Origin: DRVV01 sp038868255
GTDB lineage: Archaea; Thermoproteota; Bathyarchaeia; Bathyarchaeales; Bathycorpusculaceae
Reading direction: 5' to 3'
Assembly (NCBI GenBank): GCA_038868255.1
Contig: JAWCTJ010000001.1
Location: forward strand, 8,370 to 72,369
DNA: 64,000 nt
Below the pieces are notes generated by a model. The model worked only from the letters and a program-made list of their open reading frames with translations. It did not search any database and had not been told where the DNA came from. Both the position numbers and the translations under genes were made by a program. Below, piece after piece: positions 8,906 to 16,561 of the stretch (position 1 is its first letter; every line of letters begins with the position of its first letter).

Positions 8906-9694
8906 TCATATCAGCCCCCGCATCCTGAGTATTTCAACAATTTTATTGGCAACTTCATCTGGAGAACCTCCAATGAGCTGGGTCTTTTTCTCCATAAGTG
9001 GCACGTACAGTTTCTCTATCCGTAACCATGAACCAGTCTCACCCACATCATTCTCGCTTAAGCCGATGTCAGTTAGCCCCATGGTTTTGATTTCTTTTTG
9101 TGCAGCTTTACGGATGCCCATTATGGAGATGTATCTTGGCTCATTAATGCCTGTTTGCACCGCAAATAACGCGGGGATTTTGACTTCTAAAACCTCTTCA
9201 AGCCCGCCTTCGAGCTCTCGGTGAACAAGTGCAGCTCCACCATCGAACTCGATTTTTTTAACCATCGTCACATGGGGAACACCGAGCAATTCGGCAAGTG
9301 CAGGTCCAACTATAGCGTACCCATCATCGCTGGCCTGCACTCCTGTCAAGATTACATCAAAATGCATGGTTCGGACAGCGCTATACAGAATTTTGGCAGT
9401 TACATACGCGTCAGATTCCATGTATTTCGGATCTACAATACGTATAGCCCTGTCAGCTCCCCGAGCCAAACACTTGCGTAGGACGAAGTCAGCCTCCTCA
9501 GGCCCCACGGTTATAACCGTTGCAGTTCCACCGAACTTTTCCTTTATGCGAATAGCCTCTTCCAAGGCATATTCGTCCCATTCGTTGATGTCGAAAACTA
9601 ACCCTGTCTTTTCCACGAACCTTCCGCTACTATCAATCTTTAACGCTGCCTCAGCGGTTTCTGGAACACACTTAACGCAGACAATTATATCCAA
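8906..9694 (-). CDS. etfB: Electron transfer flavoprotein, beta subunit
   Basis: This 262-residue EtfB has the family start (MDIIVCVKCVPETAEAALKI), the FDINEWDEYALEEAIRIKE segment and LTGVQASDDGYAIVGPALAELLG, which forms the nucleotide-binding region. The docking loop VHRELEGGLEEVLEVKIPAL is also typical. The start codon is TTG, with AAAGGTG about 11 bases upstream. It is first in the etfBA operon and is divergent from the acyl-CoA dehydrogenase; the shared 150-base gap contains a small inverted repeat (9757-9774). Whether it is a bifurcating or classical ETF cannot be decided by eye. Confidence 0.95.
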   Translation of the reverse strand: MDIIVCVKCVPETAEAALKIDSSGRFVEKTGLVFDINEWDEYALEEAIRIKEKFGGTATVITVGPEEADFVLRKCLARGADRAIRIVDPKYMESDAYVTAKILYSAVRTMHFDVILTGVQASDDGYAIVGPALAELLGVPHVTMVKKIEFDGGAALVHRELEGGLEEVLEVKIPALFAVQTGINEPRYISIMGIRKAAQKEIKTMGLTDIGLSENDVGETGSWLRIEKLYVPLMEKKTQLIGGSPDEVANKIVEILRMRGLI

Positions 9695-9756
9695 GCCTAG
9701 AGCACCTTTCAGCCGCTATTATTATACTTGAGCGATTAGAAAACTTTACTTGGATA

Positions 9757-9774
9757 AACCTGTTGGTTCAGGTT
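9757..9774. promoter_or_regulatory. Inverted repeat between etfB and the acyl-CoA dehydrogenase
   Basis: AACCTG (9757-9762) and CAGGTT (9769-9774) are exact reverse complements around TTGGTT in the divergent promoter region. A regulator of both transcripts could bind here. The arms are short, so chance is possible. Confidence 0.25.
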
Positions 9775-9841
9775 CTAAATTTTACAGGTAATTGTGGAAA
9801 AATGCGAAAATTTATTTGAAATGGCATTATCATTTAATTAC

Positions 9842-11050
9842 ATGTTCTTGGGATTTGATTTAACTGAGGAGCAGAAATTAATCCAAGCTGCCGTCAGAGA
9901 ATTCGCTGAGAAGGAACTTACACCTGACAAATCGAGAGAGTACGAGGAAAAGCATGAATTTCCATGGGGACTTTATAGGAAAGCGTGTCAACATGGCTTT
10001 CTAAGTTTGCATTTTCCGGAGGAATTTGGTGGACAAGGATATGGATTAATGGAGCATTTTATTTGTCTGTATGAGGCCGCTAAAATTGATCCGCCTCTTG
10101 CGGACACCATTATCATGAGTGCACATTTTGGAGTTGAACTCATCATTAAATTCGGCAATCATGAACAAAAGGCGAAATGGTTGCCTTCATTATCTGAAGG
10201 CGAGATCACCATGTCCTCAATGTTCACTGAACCCTCAGGAGGCAGCGATTTAACCCGGCCACTGGAAACCAGAGCTACTAAAATAAACAATACGGATTGG
10301 AAGATAAATGGAACAAAAACCTTCGTTACAAATGGAGAGATTTTCACAGTGGCAAACGTTTTAGCGCAGACAAATATGGAAGCTAAACCCCCATACAGAG
10401 GACAAACATTATTCTTGGTCAAGAAAGGACCCAATGTGGATACAACACCTATTCATGGAAAGATGGGTTGGCAAATGTCTCCAACAAGCGAAGTTACATT
10501 TAGAGATGTCATGGTAACAGATGAGGATGTTCTGGGCGGTCCTGAAAACCTCAATAAAGGTTTGTATCTAACGCTTCAATGGTTACCCATAACCAGGACA
10601 AAAATAGGATGCTATAGCATCGCTGCCTCTGAAGCAGCACTACAAACAGCGATAAAATATTCTAAGGAGAGGGAAGCCTTTGGAAGGAAAATTGGAGGTT
10701 TTCAAGGCCTTGCGCATAGAATAGTTGATCTTGCAACGGAGGTGGAGTTAGGAAAATCGCTGCTTTTCAGAACTATAAAAGTTCTTGAAAAGGCTCAAGT
10801 TGACAGGTCGCTTATGGATGAAGCTGCAAAATTGGCAAGCATGGTTAAGTATTATGGAGCTGCTTTATCTGTTAAGGCTTGCGATTTGGCAATTGACGTG
10901 CTGGGAGGATATGGCTATTTAGCTGAATATAACGTTGAAAGATGGTTTAGATGGGCTAAAAAGAATGATATAGTCGAGGGGACTAAAGAAATACAAAAGA
11001 ACACTATAGCCAGACAGCTGCTTGGGAAAGAATTAACAAAGTATTTCTAA
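9842..11050 (+). CDS. Acyl-CoA dehydrogenase
   Basis: This is a full-length FAD-dependent acyl-CoA dehydrogenase of 402 residues from the ATG at 9842. The start FDLTEEQKLIQAAVREFAEK is the family N-terminus. TEPSGGSDLTRPLETRA and KTFVTNGEIF mark the FAD/substrate region. CYSIAASEAALQTAIKYSKE with REAFGRKIGGFQGLAHRI belongs to the C-terminal helical domain. The Glu of VEGTKEIQ (about residue 379) fits the catalytic base. A GTG at 9794 would add 16 residues, but A/T-rich DNA at about 9805-9820 fits a TATA box for a leaderless transcript at 9842. Divergence from etfBA makes ETF the likely electron acceptor. Glutaryl-CoA, pimeloyl-CoA or short-chain substrates are all possible. Confidence 0.93.
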   Translation: MFLGFDLTEEQKLIQAAVREFAEKELTPDKSREYEEKHEFPWGLYRKACQHGFLSLHFPEEFGGQGYGLMEHFICLYEAAKIDPPLADTIIMSAHFGVELIIKFGNHEQKAKWLPSLSEGEITMSSMFTEPSGGSDLTRPLETRATKINNTDWKINGTKTFVTNGEIFTVANVLAQTNMEAKPPYRGQTLFLVKKGPNVDTTPIHGKMGWQMSPTSEVTFRDVMVTDEDVLGGPENLNKGLYLTLQWLPITRTKIGCYSIAASEAALQTAIKYSKEREAFGRKIGGFQGLAHRIVDLATEVELGKSLLFRTIKVLEKAQVDRSLMDEAAKLASMVKYYGAALSVKACDLAIDVLGGYGYLAEYNVERWFRWAKKNDIVEGTKEIQKNTIARQLLGKELTKYF

Positions 11051-11066
11051 GTTGTTGTTGGACGCT

Positions 11067-12473
11067 TTAGGTTCGTATGGGCGTTGCTTTCCAAAAGTAT
11101 ACGTACATTCCGTCCTCGCGTCTCAAGTCGACCCTGCGGAATGTTAACTCGACTGGTAAGTCCATTTTTAGTTCGTCAGCATCCACGTCGGTTAATTCTA
11201 GGAATAATCTGCCTCCGCCCTCGAGGTTTATCAATCCTACGGGCGCGTTTTCCCTCAGTGGGTCGAAGGAGAAGGAGAATAGCTTGCCTTTCTTGTCATA
11301 TAGTCTCACCTCTTCAAAGTTATCTTTAGCTTGACATTTAACGCATACCCGCTGTGGAGGATACTGAACAGCACCGCATGCCTTGCATTTAACCCCATGC
11401 AGGGGGTATATGCGGTTAGTTTCCCGCCATATGGCTACGGCGCTTGGATAGGAAACGGTCATGTCTACTCTCGGAGTGGGCATTTTTAAGAGCTGGCGCC
11501 ACTTAAGGTAGGTTGCATAGTCCCGTATCATTTTTTTCCTTGCAACTTGAGCTTTTACTCTCCGCCATGCGCCTTTAAGCTGATCATTCGACGTGCACGT
11601 TTTGAATATGAACGCATCACTGCCGCTTCCGTAGCTGGCCATGAGCAGTCTATCCCCTTGACCCGCATCTTCAATTGCAGCTGCAAGTAACATTAATGGT
11701 TGAGCGCATCCCGTGTTGCCTACAAATTCCATCAGAGGATCTTGAAGCTGAGTTTTGGGGTCAAAACCTAAACCTCTAGCTAACTCTGCGCTTCTCCGCG
11801 CATCCGGAGCTGAAAGTATAAGTTTATTTATGTCTCTAGTGCCTAAGCCGCTGGAGCTTAGCAGCTTTGATATTGATTCCCGCATGACCCGCGTGTAACC
11901 GGATGAATATATGAAACGTTCCTCCCAAGAGTTAACATATAGGTCGACGTCTCTACGCCATATGTCGTAAATTTCATCGTAGATTGAATGGTGAAACTCC
12001 AAATCCGCGATGACTTCATCTTTGCCCACCATAACGGCGGCTGCGCCATCACCAAATGTCTGCTCAAATGGGGATCCAGGAGGACCTAGGCGACAGTCCG
12101 CTGCCGTGACGAGAACCTGTCTAGCTGATCCAGCCTTAACCATGTCGAAGGCAACTTTTAGAGCACTTGTCCCAGCTCTCAGAGATCCGGAGAAATCTGC
12201 GGTCAAGATGTCACGGCGAAGGTCGAGAACAGCGGCGATTGATGCGGATACACTTTTTTCCTTGAAGGGTGAAGTTGTAGAAGCAAAAAATACAGCATCG
12301 ATGGCTTCACGGTTACCTTCATTTACGCAATTCATAGCGGCAGCAACAGCCATTGTTAGGCTGTCTTCATCCTTGCCAGCTACGGATCTCTCCCCAGGAA
12401 AACCCCTACCCATTATTTCTCGGCTTATCCTCCAGATCGGAATATACGCAGCGCATGAAGTTATTCCAACCAT
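11067..12473 (-). CDS. HMG-CoA-synthase-like protein fused to a DUF35 zinc ribbon/OB domain; nucleophilic Cys not seen
   Basis: Residues 1 to about 340 follow the HMG-CoA synthase/KAS III thiolase fold: MVGITSCAAYIPIWRISREI, FFASTTSPFKEKSVSASIAA and FEQTFGDGAAAVMVG. Where HMG-CoA synthases have an ACKAGT-like motif with the catalytic Cys, this protein reads DFSGSLRAGTSAL, with no cysteine. Residues about 355-468 form a DUF35 module with a zinc ribbon (CKACGAVQYPPQRVCVKC) and an OB fold. The gene starts seven bases after the thiolase stop in the same operon. In archaea, thiolase, DUF35 and HMG-CoA synthase form a substrate-channelling complex. This fusion probably binds and presents acyl-CoA to the adjacent thiolase; true HMG-CoA synthesis seems unlikely. 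Confidence 0.8.
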   Translation of the reverse strand: MVGITSCAAYIPIWRISREIMGRGFPGERSVAGKDEDSLTMAVAAAMNCVNEGNREAIDAVFFASTTSPFKEKSVSASIAAVLDLRRDILTADFSGSLRAGTSALKVAFDMVKAGSARQVLVTAADCRLGPPGSPFEQTFGDGAAAVMVGKDEVIADLEFHHSIYDEIYDIWRRDVDLYVNSWEERFIYSSGYTRVMRESISKLLSSSGLGTRDINKLILSAPDARRSAELARGLGFDPKTQLQDPLMEFVGNTGCAQPLMLLAAAIEDAGQGDRLLMASYGSGSDAFIFKTCTSNDQLKGAWRRVKAQVARKKMIRDYATYLKWRQLLKMPTPRVDMTVSYPSAVAIWRETNRIYPLHGVKCKACGAVQYPPQRVCVKCQAKDNFEEVRLYDKKGKLFSFSFDPLRENAPVGLINLEGGGRLFLELTDVDADELKMDLPVELTFRRVDLRREDGMYVYFWKATPIRT

Positions 12474-12479
12474 TTTAAG

Positions 12480-13676
12480 TCACCTCGAACCAATTATGGC
12501 CACGGCAGCTGTGCTGGAATCAACCGGAGTGCCACCGCATGTGTGAGTTAAAGCCACATGATTTCTTAACTTAACTTGCCGTTGGCCAGCCTTGCCCTGG
12601 AGTTGCTTATAAGCCTCATATATCATCCTGAGACCGCTTGCTCCAACTGGATGTCCAAAAGACTTTAGGCCGCCGTCGGTGTTCACTGGAAGCTCGCCAC
12701 TTAACTCGAAGGTTCCGGCTTCTACGTCCTCCTTAGCTTTGCCTCTTTGGCTAAAGCCCAGATCCTCATAGATCACAAGTTCATGTATTGTGAAGCAGTC
12801 ATGGACAATTGCCAGGTCTAGCTCCTTGCGCGGATTTCTAATTCCAGCCTCGCGGTAAGCCATCTGGGAGGCCCTCACGTTCTCCTCGATATGCACCATT
12901 TTCCAGTCATCCATAATCTCAGCCTGATACATTCCGCAGCTCATGCCGACGCCCTTTACAAGGACATAATCATCCTTGTACTGCTTGGCCAGCTCAGCAC
13001 GGGTCAATATAGCCGCCGCGGCGCCATCGCTGATTCCGCAGCAGTCGTAAAGCCCCAGGGGCCAAGCTACTATGGGTGCTTTTAAAGCCTCTTCCAAAGT
13101 TATCTTCCGCTGGAACTGCGCTTTAGGGTTCAAAGACCCATTATAATGGTTTTTAACAGCTATCTTAGCCAGGATTCTACGTCCATCTTCTATAGGGATT
13201 CCGTAGTGATGGAAGTATCGTAGTGCAAGCTGGGCATAGGAAGTTACGGGCATATATCGCGGCTCCACTCTGCTAGTGTAAAGGTCCGTAGGGTTACTAT
13301 CGCCGGGTATCGGCAATCCGGTGTCTTTAAGCTTCTCTGCACCGCAAACAAGAACAAGATCAAAAGCACCGCAAGCAACCGCATAACACGCTTCGATGAA
13401 AGCATTATGCCCGCTGGCACATCTATTTTCAACGTGGGTTATTGGTATGAATTTCAGTTTTAGAGGATATGCTAAGCTTCTTCCGAGCTCCCCTCCCCTA
13501 GCTGTGGACCACCATGCAGCTTGAATGTCCTTAGATTCGACGCCGGCATCCTCGAACGCCTCGTAACAGGCGTCTACAATAAGATCCTTAATGTCCTTAT
13601 CCCAGTGTTCGTCAAACTTGGTGCAGCCCATCCCTATGATGGCTACCTTATCCTTGACGCCTGGCATTTTAAACAT
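12480..13676 (-). CDS. Thiolase (acetyl-CoA C-acyltransferase, SCP2-like)
   Basis: This is a thiolase of about 398 residues. The nucleophilic Cys lies in VENRCASGHNAFIEACYAV, the active-site His in GGLKSFGHPVGASG, and the second Cys in LTHTCGGTPVDSS near the C-terminus, so both half-reactions should be possible. The ATG at 13676 follows AGGAG closely; a TTG lies just before it and another in-frame ATG four codons later. It is first in a two-gene operon with the HMG-CoA-synthase-like/DUF35 fusion. A likely job is cleavage of 3-oxoacyl-CoA such as 3-oxopimeloyl-CoA or acetoacetyl-CoA in beta-oxidation. Confidence 0.92.
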   Translation of the reverse strand: MFKMPGVKDKVAIIGMGCTKFDEHWDKDIKDLIVDACYEAFEDAGVESKDIQAAWWSTARGGELGRSLAYPLKLKFIPITHVENRCASGHNAFIEACYAVACGAFDLVLVCGAEKLKDTGLPIPGDSNPTDLYTSRVEPRYMPVTSYAQLALRYFHHYGIPIEDGRRILAKIAVKNHYNGSLNPKAQFQRKITLEEALKAPIVAWPLGLYDCCGISDGAAAAILTRAELAKQYKDDYVLVKGVGMSCGMYQAEIMDDWKMVHIEENVRASQMAYREAGIRNPRKELDLAIVHDCFTIHELVIYEDLGFSQRGKAKEDVEAGTFELSGELPVNTDGGLKSFGHPVGASGLRMIYEAYKQLQGKAGQRQVKLRNHVALTHTCGGTPVDSSTAAVAIIGSR

Positions 13677-13680
13677 CAAC

Positions 13681-13709
13681 TCCTAGTTGCGTAGACTATA
13701 AAACTAGGA
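13681..13709. promoter_or_regulatory. Inverted repeat flanking the thiolase TATA box, probable operator
   Basis: TCCTAGTT (13681-13688) and AACTAGGA (13702-13709) are perfect 8-base inverted arms. Between them, on the minus strand, lies TTTTATAG, a TATA-like box for the thiolase operon. The left arm overlaps the Shine-Dalgarno sequence. A protein bound here would cover the TATA box, which fits repression. Confidence 0.45.
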
Positions 13710-13843
13710 TGCTTCGGCTAAAATGTCTTACTAAGGATTTTGTTAAGAGTTACACGTCAGATTTGATTCTAAAGGAAATTGTATCATAAAACTTAAGAGT
13801 ACGTTAAAGGGAAAACGGATAAGTATCAAAAGAAGGATCCGCA

Positions 13844-15154
13844 ATGTGGTATATGACATCTGATAAAAAAGTTTTGGTTTTAGGCGGAGGAATTGCCGGA
13901 ATACAAGCCTCGCTTGATCTTGCAAATACTGGGTACGAGGTTTATCTTGTAGAGAAGACGCCAAGCATAGGTGGCCGCATGGCACAGCTGGATAACATCT
14001 TCCCAACACTTGAACCTAGCATGAAACTTTTAATGCCGAAAATGATGGAAGTGCTTGGACACGCAAATATAAAACTGTTTACGAACAGTGAGGTGACGGA
14101 ATTTGACGGAACAGCTGGAAACTATGAAGTGACCGTGTCCAGGAGGCCCAGATATGTTGACGAGGAAAGGTGCACTGGATGCGGTAAATGTATTGAAGTT
14201 TGTCCAGTTAATGTTCCAGACGAATTTAACCTGGGATTACGCTTGACAAAAGCAATATCACTATACTCGTCTTATGCCATTCCGAAAGTGGCGATAATAA
14301 ACCCTAAATATTGTTTACGCTTAAGCGGCAAAGAAGAATGTGACAGATGCTTTAAAGTCTGCGAGCCTAAAGCGATAAACTTTGAACAGAAAACAGAGGA
14401 TCTAAAGCTTAAGGTGGGCGCAGTTATATTAGCGGTAGGCGCTGACATATTTGATGCATCAAAAGCAGTTGAGTTTGGATACGGACGCCTCAAAAACGTA
14501 ATCTCCCATATGGAGCTCGAAAGAATACTTGAAACAACAGGCCCTACCGATGGGAGAATCCTCTGTCCACACTCTGGAAATACTCCCAAAAGCATAGTCT
14601 TCGTGCTTTGTGTAGGTTGCAGGGATAAACGGTTCTACAGCCACTGCTGCAATGTGGGATGTATGGTTAGCATAAAACAAGCCATTACAGTAAAGGAAAG
14701 ACTTGGGGAAGATGTTGACATATACGTGTGCTTTAATGATATACGTGCCTTCGGCAGAAACTATGAAGAATTTTACGAAAAAGCGAGGGATTTAGGAATA
14801 AACTTTGTGGCAGGAATCCCAGCTGAAGTCAGGGAATCCCCCGATGGAACGCTGTACGTTGGAGTCTATGAAAAGATATTGAACAGGCTGTTGGAAATAA
14901 AAGCGGATCTAGTGGTTTTGATAAGCGGGGTAGTGCCTAAGGAGGATTATGGGAGAATTAGCCAGATCTTCAAGATTCCATTAGGCCCAGATGGATTCTT
15001 TCTCGAAGCCCATCCAAAGCTGCGGCCCTTTGAGAGCCCATTAGCAGGTGTCTACCTAGCAGGTGCATGTCAAGGTCCAAAGAGCATAGCGGAAACAGTT
15101 GCACAAGCAAGCGGAGCAGCCGCGAAGGTTATGGCGCTTCTAGCGAAAATGTAG
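13844..15154 (+). CDS. hdrA: Short HdrA-like flavoprotein lacking the usual FPTLDC cysteine motif
   Basis: This 436-residue HdrA paralogue keeps the FAD fold (LVLGGGIAGIQ, 11-21) and an inserted ferredoxin (CTGCGKCIEVCP at 110-121; a second set with Cys157, 166, 169 and 173). It also keeps LCVGCRDKRFYSHCC...GCM. It lacks the N-terminal HdrA domain of about 150 residues and the C-terminal ferredoxin. The FPTLDC..C segment of the larger HdrA here reads FPTLEPSMKLLMPKM, so those cluster ligands are gone. AGGA precedes the ATG by seven bases. It begins an hdrA-hdrC-hdrB operon (gaps 11 and 1 bases). The operon likely couples electron flow to the neighbouring CoA enzymes; partners are inferred. 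Confidence 0.88.
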   Translation: MWYMTSDKKVLVLGGGIAGIQASLDLANTGYEVYLVEKTPSIGGRMAQLDNIFPTLEPSMKLLMPKMMEVLGHANIKLFTNSEVTEFDGTAGNYEVTVSRRPRYVDEERCTGCGKCIEVCPVNVPDEFNLGLRLTKAISLYSSYAIPKVAIINPKYCLRLSGKEECDRCFKVCEPKAINFEQKTEDLKLKVGAVILAVGADIFDASKAVEFGYGRLKNVISHMELERILETTGPTDGRILCPHSGNTPKSIVFVLCVGCRDKRFYSHCCNVGCMVSIKQAITVKERLGEDVDIYVCFNDIRAFGRNYEEFYEKARDLGINFVAGIPAEVRESPDGTLYVGVYEKILNRLLEIKADLVVLISGVVPKEDYGRISQIFKIPLGPDGFFLEAHPKLRPFESPLAGVYLAGACQGPKSIAETVAQASGAAAKVMALLAKM

Positions 15155-15165
15155 GAGACAGTAAA

Positions 15166-15675
15166 ATGGGTGTGAACGACCTAACAAAGATGTCTGAGGT
15201 TAACAGAGAATTATACATGAAGGTCCTGGAAAAACTGGTAAATAGGAAAATTTTCGGATGCTTTCAGTGTTCAAGATGCACTGGCGGATGTACAGCCTTC
15301 AAAATCCTGGAGCTTACGCCGAACACAGTGATGAAGCTTGTTAGATTAGGGTTTATAAACGAGCTTATTAATTCAGGGATAATTTGGACATGCGCCTCCT
15401 GCTTGCAATGTACAGAAAGATGCCCCCAAAGGGCTTCGCCGTATCATGTGATAATTGCTTTAAGAAATATTGCTGTTGAACGACAGGCGAAGATACCTGA
15501 GGATTACTTGAAGGCCATTACTCAGATACTGGAGACGGGGCTTATGCAAGCGCCGGAAAAAGTAACAACAAAAAAAATGGAGACGTTTGACAGGGAAAGA
15601 TTGAACCTTCCAAAAATTAAGGGTCCAAGTGACGAATTCAAAGCTATTTTCATGCAGGTTTTAGGAGGAATATAA
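15166..15675 (+). CDS. hdrC: HdrC-like iron-sulfur protein
   Basis: This 169-residue protein carries two [4Fe-4S] motifs in the HdrC arrangement: CFQCSRCTGGC near residue 30 and CASCLQCTERC near residue 75, then RASPYHVIIALRNIAVERQ. HdrC moves electrons from HdrA to the active site in HdrB. The ATG at 15166 has AGGAG nine bases upstream. An upstream in-frame start at 15067 would lie inside hdrA and give a nonsense N-terminus, so I reject it. It is the middle gene of the hdrA-hdrC-hdrB operon. Confidence 0.92.
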   Translation: MGVNDLTKMSEVNRELYMKVLEKLVNRKIFGCFQCSRCTGGCTAFKILELTPNTVMKLVRLGFINELINSGIIWTCASCLQCTERCPQRASPYHVIIALRNIAVERQAKIPEDYLKAITQILETGLMQAPEKVTTKKMETFDRERLNLPKIKGPSDEFKAIFMQVLGGI

Positions 15676-15676
15676 G

Positions 15677-16552
15677 TTGCAAGTCGCAGTTTTCTGGGGA
15701 TGTAGGATATTAACATCCCAGTATGCCTACGAAATGTCCGTGAGGGAGGTTTTACCTAGGCTTGGAGCAGAACTTGTGGATCTGAGGGAGGTCAATTGCT
15801 GCGGAGGCATAATTGAAAGCGTGAACAAAATTGCAGCATCATATATGGCGGCGAGGATTTTGGCTTTAACTGGCGAGACGGGAATTAAGAATCTTTTGCT
15901 CCCATGTAGTAGATGCCACTTTATGGTATCTGAAACGCAATATTTGTTAGCTATGGATAAGAATTTAGAGGAAAAAATCAAAGCGCTTCTTAGCGAGGAA
16001 AAACTCAACATTCCACGAGACGTGAAAGTTTGGCATACTGTAGACTTGCTGCATGATCTCATAGGAGTGGGGAAAATTAAAGAGTGCGTTAAGAGAAGCT
16101 TGAACGGTCTAAGGTTTGCCAGCCACATGAGTTGTCATGCGATTAGACCAAGTTACATGAAGAGGGTTGATAGTTCAGAAAATCCGAGGAAGCTTGATGT
16201 GTTAATTGAGGCTTTGGGTGCTGAGAGTGTGCAGTATCCTGAAAAACTTGACTGTTGCGGTGCTGCTCTAATGTTTTCCCATCCGGAAGCCTGCCTAAGC
16301 CTTACGGGTTCGAAGTTGAAAGCGGTCCAGAACATGGATGTTGATGGTCTAGTGGATTCATGCCCAGAATGTCACATGATGTTTGATTCAAAACAAGAAA
16401 ATGCTGCAACAACTATAGGAAGCAGAATATCCCTTCCTGTTGTATATTACACTCAACTGCTTGGGTTAGCTATGCGGTTAGAAAAAGAAAAGCTGGGATT
16501 ACACTTGAACAGAAGCCCTGTCGAGATTATAGTAGAGAAAATAGAGGGCTGA
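15677..16552 (+). CDS. hdrB: HdrB-like protein with two CCG domains
   Basis: This 291-residue protein has both cysteine-rich CCG modules of HdrB: VNCCGGIIES with LLPCSRCHFM, and MSCHAIRPSY...KLDCCGAAL...DSCPECHMMF. In HdrB these bind two noncubane [4Fe-4S] clusters that reduce disulfides. The ending TQLLGLAMRLEKEKLGLHLN is typical of the family. TTG is the start, eight bases after AGGAGG, and directly follows the hdrC stop. Because the organism also encodes coupled CoA enzymes, the substrate may not be CoM-S-S-CoB; no methyl-CoM reductase gene is present in this window. Confidence 0.92.
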   Translation: MQVAVFWGCRILTSQYAYEMSVREVLPRLGAELVDLREVNCCGGIIESVNKIAASYMAARILALTGETGIKNLLLPCSRCHFMVSETQYLLAMDKNLEEKIKALLSEEKLNIPRDVKVWHTVDLLHDLIGVGKIKECVKRSLNGLRFASHMSCHAIRPSYMKRVDSSENPRKLDVLIEALGAESVQYPEKLDCCGAALMFSHPEACLSLTGSKLKAVQNMDVDGLVDSCPECHMMFDSKQENAATTIGSRISLPVVYYTQLLGLAMRLEKEKLGLHLNRSPVEIIVEKIEG

Positions 16553-16561
16553 CTTAAGGGG

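Noticed and set aside
15067..15165. Upstream extension of the HdrC-like gene into hdrA
   Set aside because: The extra residues are Ser/Gly-rich read-through of hdrA in another frame; a good ribosome-binding site precedes the ATG at 15166.
13844..16552. Reading hdrACB as evidence of a methanogen
   Set aside because: Hdr homologues are widespread in non-methanogens, and no methyl-CoM reductase or CoM/CoB genes appear in the window.
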